A stretch of DNA of 64,000 nt from Eonycteris spelaea (taxonomy: Eukaryota; Chordata; Mammalia; Chiroptera; Pteropodidae): NCBI GenBank assembly GCA_003508835.1, contig PUFA01000068.1, positions 7,945,501 through 8,009,500 of the forward strand, written 5' to 3'. The notes below the pieces were generated by a model that saw only the letters and a program-made list of their open reading frames with translations, made no database searches and was not told the origin of the DNA. The translations under genes and the position numbers were made by a program. Of this stretch, positions 44,831-57,110 are shown piece after piece (positions within the stretch are counted from its first letter, which is position 1; each line of letters opens with the position of its first letter).

Positions 44831-47136
44831 CCAGAAAGGATAGCTGTACAATAGATGTATGGGATTGGGCAGATTTAGGAAAAGCAAAGCAATTCTAATG
44901 TACACTCCCCTCCCCTTCCCATCCTACACCCAAGGCTGCCTTACAATATGGTTCTATCAAAAATGCAGTCCGCCATATTCCTTGTTCACAAATGTCTCCA
45001 TTTCCATAAAAGTGATAACACTTTTTCTCTTCACAGATCAGTCATTGTTAGAACTTGGATTTGTCACAGGTCCCTCTACCCAATAACTGGTTATGTTGGT
45101 GAGTAATATGGTTCTTTATTTCCTATTTGTCACCTTTGGTCGTGTGTCTTTTATGATAAAAGCTTGACTTGATTAATGCTCTTTATTCTTGGGTCATTTT
45201 TATTTATGACTCTCAAACCTCCCCTCAAAGTCTTCAGAGTCCTGCTTTATAGCTAGGACATTCCACTAGGTATATCGATATCCCTTTAGGCCATCTTTGC
45301 ATTGCTGTAGAGTTGTGTATAAACTGTATGTTTGTGAAGGATATATAAAATTTTAATCCTCTAGAGAACTTTTATGTCTGAAGAAATCCTGTTACAAACT
45401 GGCAAATATAACTGAAAAATTAATAATTACTCCTTTTTCATCATCTTCAAAAAAGCGATCATTTATTCACACTGGAAGTATACCTTATGTTTAATAATCA
45501 AATTTTGCTAACTGCTTTGATATGATGTCATTGAAATGTTAGTGACAAGATACAGAGTTAGCCCCATAATGGAAAAATATCAAAGGGTGGACATTAAAAT
45601 GAGATATTTCAAAACTTCTTAAAAAGATCTCTGACCTTCGCATAAGCTGTATTCCCATGGTAAAATGGAATATATTTCCAGGCATGTTGTCTCTTCTGGT
45701 CTCTTAATCAGAGCCGGTTTTGTTGTTGTTGAATGATTGGCTGAGATATTGTCCTGGTTATTTGTTTTTTGTTTCTTTGTTTGTTTGTTTGAGGGAAGTT
45801 GATATGAAGTTTTGTTTATTGGTAGGCACAGTACCTAGATGCGTGTGATAAGAAGCTTATCATTTGTTTCTATAAAGGAAAGAATTAATTCTGGAGACTA
45901 AGTTGTTTCTTGCTTTTAGTGAAAAATATTTCTCGATGCGTGAATGCAGATTGGGAATAATAAATGTACTCGGAAAGCACGGTTAACACATTTTTTTTTT
46001 CATACCCACACATTTTGCCTGTACTACTACCAATAATTTGGGGAAAACAGAAAGAGGTTTGAAATATAATTCACTTTACAGTAATTGGTTTCTTTTTGTA
46101 GTTTTCTTTTCTTTGTATTAACACCTTTGTCAATGTTTCACTACCTCTTTATGCACTCCTGGAGCAACAATTTTTTAATTTTCTGGAGCAGCTATAATTT
46201 TCCATCCTTATTCCTAGTGACGTATTTAGAGTCTTAGATTTTATGTTCCAATTTTTGGTTGAGAATATAAAGTTAATGAATGCCTTCTACCAACCTGTTT
46301 ACGTATTCCTCCCTCCTCACATTCCCATTGCCATCATAAATGCCTTAGTATTTTTACTTTTGGTTCTAAGCCAATTCCATTTCTATTTTTCCCATCCAAC
46401 TACAAAGTAATCACTTTTGGATTGTCAGCACTTTGTTGAAAACATTTGTACATTCAAACTTTTTCATTTTTTAACATCATAAAAAAAACAAAACAAAATC
46501 AGAATTTCAATTACATCAGTAAAGCGTATTGCGTACATCTTAAAATCCCAAAATGCCATCTAAAATAAGTTGCAAGGAACATTTCTGTTGTGTCCCTTGG
46601 CATACCTGTAGGAAATTATTTGCATCCAGTTCAGTTGCTACCAATAGAGGGCAGAACATCAAATGTGTCAGTATAATTATTCACATAACAAGGAAATGGT
46701 ACATTCCCCTCATTTTAAATCAGTTTTTCCCTTTCTGGCAAGTGGGATAGGAAACTTGTCCATTATCTCAACAAAAATATTTCTGTGAATGTTCTATAAA
46801 ACAATCAGAAGATAATAGTGTTAGTACCAGAAGAATGATTACCCATTCAGATGATGAGTTTTCACCTTTTTCCTCAGGTTTTTGAATGGTCTGGTGGATT
46901 ATAACTTTCCCATGTGAGACTCTTATAATCTAAAAGAAATAATCTAAGACATGCGTCAATGAATGCTTTGTTTCATTTTGAAGCTAAAATTTATTAACCC
47001 AAGATTAAAGACAAATCTGTTCTCATCTGGCATTTACCTTTAATTTTAATTGTTTGATAGCCACTTAATAAATAATTCACAATGGGCCAGTGTTTTAAAT
47101 GTCTGTATTGATGTGACATAAATGTTGTCAAAATTA

Positions 47137-47139
<3 letters not shown>
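44831..47139. other. Unique sequence with minor T/G-rich repeats
   Basis: About 2.3 kb, the longest stretch where I recognise no element body. It includes a decayed TTTG run at 45755-45790 and T runs. No exon is supportable. Confidence 0.4.

Positions 47140-47189
<50 letters not shown>
47140..47189. repeat. TA microsatellite, about 25 pure units
   Basis: Fifty bases of alternating T and A, self-complementary and cruciform-prone. Confidence 0.97.
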
Positions 47190-47192
<3 letters not shown>

Positions 47193-48695
47193 CTGCAATG
47201 GTATTGCAATCACGTATTCATTATGTTTTTCTTAGTTCAGATATCTCGGACCACTAGTATCTCCTATTTAAAATGTATACCCATATCAGAAATATAAGTC
47301 TTTTGCCTTGGAGTTATACCTGGTTCTTGGTCAGATTTCTGTCAGTTCTGGAAATTATAAGATTCTAATTGTTACTCTTAGATCTTTAGTGAGTCCCACC
47401 AGGGTAGGAAACTTGGATTAACTATTTGATTCTGGAGCCTCCAGAGTCCAGGATTAAGGCACCATATTTCCTTAGTTTTAAGACAGTCAATTGTGAAATG
47501 GACCGTTAATTGAATTACAGTGTTTGGGGCAGTTATTGGTTTAGAGTGGACGAAAATAAATGTGCAAATTAACTTTAAAAAACCTAATCAACATCATTAA
47601 TTTATCTACCCATGCCTGCACCACTTACTTAAGTGTTACCAACAAAATTTGACTCTAAACCTCGTTACTACTCAGGATGCCTTGGAATCTTTTGGCAGTC
47701 AGTAGTTACACACTGTGTCATGGGGCGGGCTTGGTTTTCATCCTCTGTTCCCTTTAACACCTTTACAAATGACAGTGAGATGTCAAGGCAAGTGGAAGGA
47801 GACCACCAGTTGATCTGCATTTGCTATATGATTAAATTAATAGTTTTTCCTTCTTTTTGTTTAATTGAACTAATTATCTCTACAGATTTCTCTTAGTATG
47901 CTTCTGACACACTACAGTCATCTAAGACTTCATGAAAAATGACCTCTCAGCATCTACCTCTATTAAGATGTAAAAATTCTGTGACTCACTCAAAGATATT
48001 TAGTGATTTTCACTGCCTTTGACTGCACTGTCTGTAATGTGCAGATCATTCTGCATATTTTAACTTCTTGCCATAGTATGACATCATAACATAATCTTTC
48101 TGAGGACATTTGAAGAAATTAGTCTATATCTAAGTTCAGTGTGAGATTGAAAATGTGGTACTACCAACGCACATACCACCTCTGAGATGTCGGTCTGAAC
48201 AGATCTACCTTCTACATACTGCCAAGTCCATACATATACTAGCAATAACAACTAGGTCATCAATTATTCCTCTTTCTAGGAGCTGGAAAATCCTTTCCAG
48301 CATCCCTTGTAACACACATTCAGATTTCAGAATCATTAAAATATGAAAAAAGTGTTCCCCATAGAATTGAGGAAATAGAGCAATTAACATTTCAAAGGAC
48401 AAGTGTCTCCAGTCTAAACATACAAAAAAGACCTAGGCTAGGGCAGGCACTGCAGTACCTATGGAGACAGTAGAGACTGTTACCAACAGTATCTTCCTCT
48501 TTTGTTCTTTCTTATTTCCCTCTTCTTTCTCCCTCTTACTCTTCTATATAGTTTTATGTGTATGCTTCTCTTCCTTTGTTTATCTGTTTATCTTTCTCTT
48601 TGGAGAAAACTTTCTGTTAATCTTTGTGTGATAATTTTTATTGCAAACTGTAATATGATAGTTTGGGGTTGGGGCATCCATTTACTGTGAGTCTA
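47190..48695. other. Unique sequence, nothing recognised
   Basis: About 1.5 kb. No repeat or exon that I can support. Confidence 0.4.
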
Positions 48696-48696
48696 T

Positions 48697-48818
48697 CACT
48701 AGGGTGACCATACATCTGGCCCAGAACAATTTGTGTATGCCTGTTGTCCCCGTGTAATTATTAATCAGGCTCTTGTTAACTCTCAGGAGTGTCCATATTT
48801 CACTGATTAATTCTGTGA
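48697..48818 (+). mobile_element. MER53 hAT-like element
   Basis: actagggtgaccatacatct, ggcccagaacaatttgtgta, cctgttgtccccgtgtaatt, attaatcaggctcttgttaa and ctctcaggagtgtccatatt follow remembered MER53 closely. The far terminal repeat is eroded. Confidence 0.75.
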
Positions 48819-49965
48819 ACGGGTAAAGAGCCCCAATCCAATCATAAAATGCTTTTAGCTGAGCATGCACCTGCGCAGCCCTTATGCCCATCAATACACA
48901 TGGCCAAAGACTGTGGGAGTGTCATTTTCCTTATGACAAACAGAGAAAAGGGAGCTGGGTATAAGTTATCTAAGGGAACTAAAGAAGGGATTTTGGAGGC
49001 CTCGACTAGGAAGGTGACAAGGACTCTTGCAGACAGACCTGGGTGGTGAGAAATAAAGTGATAGTGGTAGTAAAGAGGCAAATCAATCTGGATCTGAGAA
49101 GGCAGGAAGCCAGACTGCAGTCCCTGGGTATGTACCAGCCCTGTGGGGCCCATCCTTAGCTCTTGCAGAGTCAGAAACCTGTGTTTTACGAGTATCGTAG
49201 TGGCTCTTGTTTTCCTTGTTTTCTTTGTTTTTTTTCCTTTGGGTTTTCCTCAGTGTTCGGCATTATTAGAGAGACGCCAGGTGCTCCACTACACAAATCC
49301 ACAAAGATATTTATTTCTCTACCCTGAGTCTAGGTTTTAAAAGTAGGTCATACTTTTGGGAACCAGGATCACCCCAGGAGCATCAAGGATCCCGAATTTC
49401 AGGGAAAACAAAATTCACCAGCATATAGTCCCAGCCATCTAAATACTTTAAAATTGAGCCAGGGTCTGTGCATTGTTTCATGACTATTCCCTTAGCGTCC
49501 CTCCCTCTCAATTTGCTTTCCTCTCTCCCTACATTCTCTTCCATGTTTTTTTTTTTCTATTTTGTCTTCCAGTCCCATCCATTCCCTTCCATTTCTCTCT
49601 TTTCACTAACTGTAATACAACTTCGATAGAATTTGGTGATGCCCTCTTACTTGTAAGGACAAGCAAATTACCTATTTTAAACTGTCTCAATGTAATCAGA
49701 GGAAAAATGATATTGATTTTGAACTAAAATATTTTTATTTTATTTTAAATTCATACATCGCTAGCTCTCTTGTTAAAATTTTACTTCTAGTGTGCAGGCT
49801 CTTAATGATCTGTTTTTTGCTCTCTTATAATATGGCTACAATCTCTAAGCATGAAGCTGGAAAACCAAGTCCATAAAGAGGAGGCGGCCAGGGAAGCATA
49901 TTGGATACTAGATATAGGCTGTGTATTGTGGTGAGGGTCAGGCTCATCCAGGCAGCAGGGTGTTC
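48819..49965. other. Unique sequence, nothing recognised
   Basis: About 1.15 kb including T-rich and pyrimidine-rich blocks at 49200-49245 and 49545-49570. Open frames on both strands at 48842-49153 are not supported by splice sites. Confidence 0.4.
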
Positions 49966-49969
49966 TAGA

Positions 49970-50085
49970 GACCATTCAATCATACTTCAACAAATATTTA
50001 TAGGATGTCAACTGGATATCAGCTTCTTCTGGGCCCTGGGAGGTCAGTGATGCAAAAGATGATTAGGTAGAACTCAAAGTTAGAG
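49970..50085 (-). repeat. L2 LINE 3' end, antisense
   Basis: catacttcaacaaatattta, then gctgggccctgggaggtca-like block near 50030 and gtgatgcaaaagatgattag. Confidence 0.5.
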
Positions 50086-50215
50086 TGTGAAGATCAATAA
50101 ACAGTACAGGTGTCGAAGATGGAGAGATTTGGCTTCAAAGTCTGACTTTGCCATTTACTTGTGTGGATTGCTGTGTTGACTTCATAGCTCCAACCCTCAG
50201 CTTCCCTAGTGGGGT
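50086..50215 (+). repeat. MIR SINE, sense
   Basis: ttggcttcaaagtctgactt, then tgccatttacttgtgtggat and ccaaccctcagcttccc. Confidence 0.6.
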
Positions 50216-50298
50216 GCATATGACTAGTCAGAGTGGAACAATTCACCTGAATTCATTTGTATCTTTTGAGAGATAGGGATGAGAGTCATGGTGGGGTT

Positions 50299-50322
50299 TT
50301 TTTGTTTGTTTGTTTGTTTTAC
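50299..50322 (+). repeat. TTTG simple repeat
   Basis: ttttttt followed by four tttg units. Confidence 0.9.
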
Positions 50323-50654
50323 AGATATCTATTATTCCATTGCATTAGTTCAAAATGCTTCCTTTCTGATGCCTATGTGACTAGCTCCTGTTAAAAAATC
50401 TTAGGCTCCGATTCTCTGATGGGCTTCCCTAGGCAAAAACATTACACACGTGTAACTGCATTTTTGTTGCTGAGGGAGCAATGTGCTCTGTGTGTCCCCT
50501 CCTAGGAGGGAGAGAGCATGAGGAACCTTGCACATGAATTTCTCCAGACTCTGCCTGTGTCCTTCCCTTATGCTCCAGTTGCATAATCTTTACTACATTA
50601 CTGCAATAAATCTTAGCCATCATTACAACTGAAAAAAAAAAATCCTTTCTGTAC

Positions 50655-51365
50655 AGATCTGGCATCAAAATCTGAACAAACAAAATAGAAATAACAAGTG
50701 TTGGTAGGATCTGGAGAAATTAGAACCCTTGTGTTCTGTTGATGAGAATGTAAACTAGTGCAGCCACTGTGGGAAATGGTATGGTTGTTCCTCAAACATT
50801 TAAAAATGGAATTATCTTGTAATCTAGCAACTGTACTTCTGGGTATAGACTCAAGATAATTAAGAACAGAATTTCAAAGGGATATTTGTACACCCATGTT
50901 TGTAGTGGCCTTATTTATAATAGCTAAAATGCGGAAGCAACCCAAGTATCCATTAATGGATGAATGGATAAGCAAATGAGATATATAGACAATGGAATAT
51001 TATTCAGCCTTAAAAAGAAATTCTGACACATGCTACAACATGAATGAAACTTGATCAAATTATGCTAAGTGAAATAAGCCTTTCATGAACAAATACTTTG
51101 TGATTCTACTTATTTGAGATACTTAGAATAGTCAAATTCAGAGACAGAAAATAGAGCGGTGGTTACAAGGAATTAAGAGGAAAAAAAGAACAAAAAGTTA
51201 TTGTTTAGTGGATACTGAGTTTTAGTTTTGCAAAATTAAGAGTTCTTGAAAAGAATAGTGGTGATGGTTGTGCAAAAATATGATTGCACTTAATGCCACT
51301 AAACTGTCACTTAAAAATGATTAAGATAGTAAATGTTATGTTTATTAAGATAGTTAATGTTAATA
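50655..51365 (+). mobile_element. L1MB-type LINE-1 3' end, sense
   Basis: gttctgttgatgagaatgta, ggtatagactcaagataatt, aatggaatattattcagcct, gatggttgtgcaaaaatatg and atgccactaaactgtcactt are ordered ORF2-end and 3' UTR landmarks of L1MB. The element is 5' truncated to about 0.7 kb, and its terminal A-rich tail has decayed into a duplicated attaagatagt block. Confidence 0.85.
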
Positions 51366-53654
51366 CAAAAAAAATTCTTACTCTATGGGATTGATTTGAG
51401 TCCTTTGTTGAAAAATAAAATCACTATAAATGGGAGTCTGTTTCCATCTCTCTATTCTGTTCCGTTGATCTATATATTGATTTTCATGTCAAGGCCACAT
51501 TCCCTTGAATGCTATAGCTTTATAGTAAGCCTTAGAACCAGATTATATTGTTCTTTCAAGATTGTTTTGGATATCCTTACCTTCCGATATAAATTTTGTA
51601 ATTAACTTGTGAATTTTTACCCCCAAAAAGGCCTCCTGGGATTTTGATGGGGATTGTGTTGAATCTATAGATCAATTTAGGAAAAGTTGATACTTGAGAT
51701 ACCAAACATGGTATATCTCATTTATTTAGATCTACTTTAACTTATCTCAGCAGTGTTTTATAGCTTTAAGTATAGAGGTTATCCACATACTTTGTTAAGT
51801 TTGTTTTAAAGTATTTTGTTTTATATACACTATGGTATTGAAAGATTTTATATATTTGCTGCTAGAATATAAACCTGCAAGTGATTTATGCATATTAACA
51901 GTGACCCTACTGCTACTTACTAAAATCATTTATTAGGTCTAATATAAGTATTGTAGTTTCCTTTGGATTATTTATGTAAATGCTATATTATCTGCAATAG
52001 AAACACTTTTACTTTATTCCAACCTTTTTTTTTTTTTTTCCTTGCTTCTTACCAGTATTTCTCTATTAGGTATGATGTTTGCTCTGGGATTTCTGTAGTT
52101 CTTCATTAGGTTATAGAAATTCTCAACTATTCCAAGTTTTCTAAAAGTTTTTTTTTTTTTTGTCATGAATGCGTTTTGAAATTGGTAGATTTCTTTTCTG
52201 CATCTAGTAAAGTGATCATATGGTTTTTCTCCTATATTGTGTTAATATAGCAAATGACATTAATTCGTTTTTAAAGTTATAACAACTTTGCATAATGGGG
52301 GAAAAGAAACTACTTGGTCATGATGTTTTGTCCTTTTGTAATATTGCTGATTCAATCTGCTAATCATTTGTTAAGTATTTTTGCATCTATGTTCAAAAGA
52401 AGTTTGGTCTAAATTTTTTAATGTTTTGACATGTTTTTCTATTATGGTTATGCTCACTTAAGAAAAGTTGGATCGTTTTTCTTTCTCTATTTTCTGAACT
52501 ATTTTTCGATTGGTTTAATTTCTTTCTTTAATGTTTGATAGGGTATTATCTCTTCCTTTGACATCTGATAGGATTTGCCAGTAAAACCTTCTAGGCCTAA
52601 AATTTTTTTTGGAGGGGAAGATTTGATAATAATTCAATTTATTATTAGATATAAGGTTATTCAGATGTCCTGATTTTCCTTGAGTCATTTTTGCTAAGTC
52701 TCATTTTTTAGGGAATTTGAATTCTTAAATTTGTTGCATAAAGTTATACAAAACTTTTTAATAGCCTTTTAAATGCCTATAGGACCTATAGTAATTCCTC
52801 ATTTAGGCCTGATAATAGTAATTGGTGTTTTTTCTCTCTTCCTTGATCAGTCTAGCTAGAGTTGTACTAAGTTTCCAGGCTTTATGAAGAATTGACTTTG
52901 GGCTTTGCTTACCAATTTTCTATTTCCTTGATTTCTATACTTATTTTCATTTTTCTCTTTCCCTACTTGATTTTCATTTACTTTGTTATTCTTTTTGTAG
53001 CTTCTTAAGGTAAAACCAGAGGTCATTGATTTTTTTTAAGCTTTCTTTTTTAATGCAAGCATTTAAATCAGATTCTCTCTAAACACTGATTTAATTCCAT
53101 CCTAAATTTTTGATATATTGTATTTTTATTAGCATTCAGATCAAAATATATTTTTTAAATTTTCCTCATGATTTATTCTTTGATTCAGGTACTATTTAAA
53201 AGTGTATTGATTAATTATCAAATATTTGATATATTCCTAGATAGGATATTGTTACTGACTTTAATTTAATTCCATTGAGGTCAGAGAACATGTTTTATGT
53301 GATTTCAGTCCTTTTCAATTATTTTTTTAAATTTGTGGTTCAACATATGATCTATTTTGATGAACATATGTACTTGAATAGAATGAGTGTCCTTTAGTTG
53401 TTGAGTATAGTGTTCGATAAATATCAGTTAGGTCAAGTGTTAGTTCTGTTGTTCAGAACATTTATGTCTTTGTCCTTTTTTTAAATTTTTCTAGTTGCTG
53501 AGGGCAGGGTGTTAGTCTCCAGCTATAGCTAAAATTAGCTATTTATATACCCTTTAATCCTGTCAATTTTAAATGTCTTCTTCATCTGTGTCTTTTTATC
53601 ATTATAAAGGCACTTTCTTTATCCCTGATAAAGTTCTTTGTTTTGCAATCTGCC

Positions 53655-54456
53655 AGTCAGGGTTCAGAAATCACAGAATTCGAACAGGGCAAATTTAATA
53701 TAAAGACATATTAATTAGTAACAAGGGAATAATTACTAATGGGGGGGTCTAAAGAACACAAGAATAGCAGAGATAGGGAGCAGTCATTACCTCTGGGGCT
53801 AAGGGATAGTACTCAAGGAAGAAACACATCCCAAAGAGGGCTGGAAGCATGAGATTCAGGCCTTGTTGGAAAGCGTATGACTTTGGCACATTGGATGGCA
53901 GAAAAGTTCAGTGAGGTGCTACAGACCGGAGGTAGCATGCAGGAAAGAACATGCTAGGGTGCTGATGAAATTCACTAGGAATTTACTGAGTGAGATATCA
54001 CTGAGACTCATCGGAAAGCCTGTTTCTGAGGCACCTACTAAACTCTCTGGGAAGATGCCTGCTGGGGTGCTTCTGAAACTCACTGAGGAGGTACCTGTGA
54101 GGCAGGTACCTGCAAGAATCCCTAGAAAATCAGCTGTGTCGCTGGTGTAAACTTACTAAGAAGCCACTCACAAGAGTGCCACTTACAATCAATGAGGAGT
54201 GAGCACCAGCGGGAGGTCTTGCATACACATTGCTGGCCACCACTAGCCCCTGGAGAAAGGAGGGACAAAAGCGCATGAATCAGGGAGAAGCCTTTTCTTC
54301 CTGCAGTGACCCTGCAGCGCCCTCTACTGACAAAACTTAACAGCGGTAGCAAAGGTGAAATGTTTACAGGGTCCACCTCCAGGATCACAATACAGGCCAA
54401 AGAGGATGGATTTGGAGCTGAGAAACAATAAATTGGTAACTGGTGAAAGGTGTAAC
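53655..54456 (+). mobile_element. Unnamed ~0.8 kb element inserted in L1 ORF2, with internal tandem repeat
   Basis: L1 sequence stops at ttgttttgcaatctgcc and resumes at tttgataatacaac, so about 800 bases are extra. They begin agtcagggttcagaaatcac and end with ggatttggagctgagaaaca followed by ataaattggtaactgg. The start resembles LTR starts, but no matching terminal repeats, poly-A or target duplication could be fixed. It carries the 36-bp array at 53960-54165. I cannot name the family. Confidence 0.5.
53960..54165 (+). repeat. Degenerate 36-bp tandem repeat, about six units
   Basis: Variants of gaaactcactgggaag recur at about 53967, 54003, 54039, 54075, 54115 and 54148. The spacings are 36, 36, 36, about 40 and about 33 bases. 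Because 36 is divisible by three, the plus frame stays open from 53911 to 54150 and reads as 12-residue units of the type KLTEEVPV / KLSGKMPA / RLIGKPVS. It may be coding or just periodic. Confidence 0.75.
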
Positions 54457-55524
54457 TTGTTTGATAATACAACTAGTCCAGCCTTTTTCTGTTCACTGTT
54501 TGCATGGTTAATATTTCTTTATCCACTTACTTTCCGTCAATCTGTGTCTTTATATTTAAAATGCATTTTTTTAAACAACATGTCCTTGCTTTTTTAAAAA
54601 TCTATTCTGTCAATTTCTGATTTTTAATTGGAATGTTTGCTCCATTCACATTTATTGTAATTATTGATATGGTTGCTTTTAGCTCTACTAGTTTACTATT
54701 TGTTTTCGTTTGTTCCCTCTGTTTTTGCTCCCTTTCTTTTTTACCACCTGTTTTGGAATCTTTTGAACACTTTTTAGAATTAAATTTGATTTTATCTCTT
54801 GGATTTTTAAACATATCTTTTTATTTTTTAAGTGATTGCTCTAGTATTACAGTATACTTCCTTAACTTTTCTCTCTACTTAGAATTAGTCGTGTACACTT
54901 GCCGTAAAATGTAGAAACCTTGCAGCCTCGTAAGTTCATTTATCACTCCTTACTTTCCTTTGTGTTATGGTTGCCATATTATTGCAACAATGTACGTTTT
55001 AAGCACCATAAGACAGTTACAATTTTTGTTTAAAGAGTCCTATATATTTTAGATAATTTAAGAGGAAAATCTAGTCCATTATTTTTACCTATATATTTAC
55101 AATTTCCAATACATTTTATTTCCTCCAAAGACCCAAGTTTCCCTCTGGTATAATTTCCCCTTAGCTTGAAGCTCCTCTTTTATTGTTTCATGTAGTGCAG
55201 ATCTTCTGACTTAAAATTCTCTTAGTTTTGTTTTATTTCAAAATGTCTATTTCAGCTTTATTTGCACCACTTTCTGGACTCCATAGTTACTGATGAATAG
55301 TCAGCAAGATTCTGAATTTTTATTGTTCTTTATGTAGTGTGGTGCTTTAAGTGTTTCCTTTTCCTCTGGGTGATTTAAATGTTTTTCTTCATCTTTGTTT
55401 TTCAGCAATTTGACTATGACTTTCCTGGATGTGATTTTCTTTATATCTTTCCTGCTTAGAGCGCTCTGTATTTTTGGATATGTAAATTTATGTCTTTCCC
55501 AAAGTTTGGGAAATTGAAACTGTA

Positions 55525-55594
55525 TTAGGGTACTCCAGAGAAACAAAGCCAATAGGAGATGTGTATATATATACACACACAAACACACACACAC

Positions 55595-55627
<33 letters not shown>

Positions 55628-55858
55628 TATATACATTTATATATGTGTGTGTGTGTATATATATGTATATGTATAAAGAGATTTATTATAGAAGTTGGCT
55701 CACATGACAGTGGAGGATGGGAGTCCCACAATATGATGTTTATAAGCTGGAGAATCTTTTCTGGAAATACCCCCATAAAGACACTTAGAAATAATGTTTA
55801 GCTATCTGAGCATTCCTTTAGTCCAGTCAAGTTGACATGTGAAATTAACCGTCACATC
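55525..55858 (+). mobile_element. MLT2-type ERVL solo LTR with microsatellite expansion
   Basis: Begins tgtattagggtactccagag (TG) and ends gtgaaattaaccgtcaca (CA). Inside are agagatttattatagaagtt, ggctcacatgacagtggagg and ccagtcaagttgacatg, MLT2 landmarks. The normal short AT stretch has grown into a composite simple repeat at 55563-55675. L1 sequence lies on both sides. Confidence 0.8.
55563..55675. repeat. Composite TA/CA/TATG/TG microsatellite inside the LTR
   Basis: tatata, then acacac, about seven tatg units, gtgtgtgtgt and tatata in succession. Confidence 0.9.
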
Positions 55859-56442
55859 AGTCATTATATCTTTAATTAATGTTTGTGCCTCATTCTTTCT
55901 TTTCCCTCCTTCTAGATATTCAGAAGGAAACTTATGTTATTCTCCTATAGTTCTTTTTTTATCTCCTTTCATTTTTTCAATATTTTTTCCCCCTCTCTAC
56001 TCTTAGTTTGGATATCATCTAGTTTTTTTTTCCTCTGTCATCTCCTTCTGCTGTTAAACCCACGTAGTTAATTTTTATTTTACATATTATTTTTTTTAGT
56101 TTGCTAATTTCCTTTTGGTTCTTTTTAGTAGTATCTTTCTTTGTTGAGATTTTGTGTTTTTTCATTCACCACAGGCATATTTTCTTTTGCTTTATTGAGC
56201 ATAGTTATAATCACCATTTTAATCACCTTGTCTGCTAATTCCATCATTTGGGTAATCTTAGGGTTAGTCTCAGTTGGTTGTCTTTTCTCTTGCAACCGGG
56301 TTACAATTTCATGGATTTTGATACATCAAGTTATCTTGGATTTGATCACAGTCATTCTGAATATTATGTTGTGGAACCTCTAGATTAAGTTACAGTCCTG
56401 AAGAATGCTGATGTTTTTGTTTTAACAGTCAGTTGACTTGAT

Positions 56443-56807
56443 GTCTCAGTCAGGGTTCTCCAGAGAACAGAACCAATGCATATTATTATGATAAAAAAAT
56501 ATTTTAAGGAATTGGGTCACATAATTATGAAGTGTCAAGTCTGAAATCTGTAGGACAGAGTAGAGACTGGAAACTCAGTCAGGATTTGATGTGCAGTCTT
56601 GAGGCAGAATTTCTCCTTCAGGAAACCTGATTTTGTTCTTATGGCCTGAGGCCACCCACGTTATCAGGAGTAAGCTCCTTGACTAAAAGTCAATCTATTA
56701 TAGATGTTAACCATATCTACAAAATACCTTCACAGCAAAACCTAGACTACTATTTGATTAACTGCATAGTATAAGTTTGTCAAGTTGACGCAAGACTAAC
56801 CGTCACA
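56443..56807 (+). mobile_element. Second MLT2-type ERVL solo LTR
   Basis: Begins tgtctcagtcagggttctcc and ends gactaaccgtcaca. It contains gagaacagaaccaatgcata, ccacccacgttatcaggagt and ataccttcacagcaaaacct. The flanks cttga and cttgg match at four of five bases, consistent with a decayed 5-bp ERVL target duplication. Confidence 0.8.
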
Positions 56808-57110
56808 CTTGGTTAGACTCACACTGAAAACTTTCACACATGTAATAGTCATGTGTTCTTTAAGCCTTAAGTACAAGCTACTTTCTGTTTGCCCCACACA
56901 TACAGGAGTAAGCTAGAAACTTGGACAGGATTTATAAACAGAATTTGGCTCTGTCTCTTTTCTGAGATTCCTTTCTCACTTTTCAGTGGCGTGGTTACCC
57001 TGAACTCTGATATTTTGTTCTCCAGGCTGTAAAAACTATACGTTTTGTAGCATAGATTTACCCACTGTGCATAATATCAATTTCGCCTATCTTCATGCTA
57101 AAAGCTATAA

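Larger units (their letters stand above)
51366..57110 (-). mobile_element. Long decayed L1M LINE-1, antisense, broken by three insertions
   Basis: Reading right to left is 5' to 3'. About 56810-57110 and 55860-56440 hold 5' UTR/ORF1-type sequence. 54920-55520 is the ORF1 to ORF2 region (cagcaatttgactatgactt, catgtagtgcagatcttctg). 54457-54920 and 51366-53650 are ORF2. The reverse-transcriptase active-site FADD region is recognisable near 51985 but mutated. Every frame is broken, so it cannot be active. Its 3' UTR is absent where it meets the L1MB end at 51365. Confidence 0.75.

Noticed and set aside
53960..54165. CRISPR-like array (regular repeat spacing)
   Set aside because: Units are directly adjacent, degenerate and without unique spacers, in a mammalian context.
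54122..54472. 116-codon minus frame
   Set aside because: Overlaps the unnamed insertion antisense to its tandem repeat. No support.
55525..56807. Provirus with two LTRs
   Set aside because: Sequence between the LTRs is L1, and the LTRs are too different to be a pair from one insertion.
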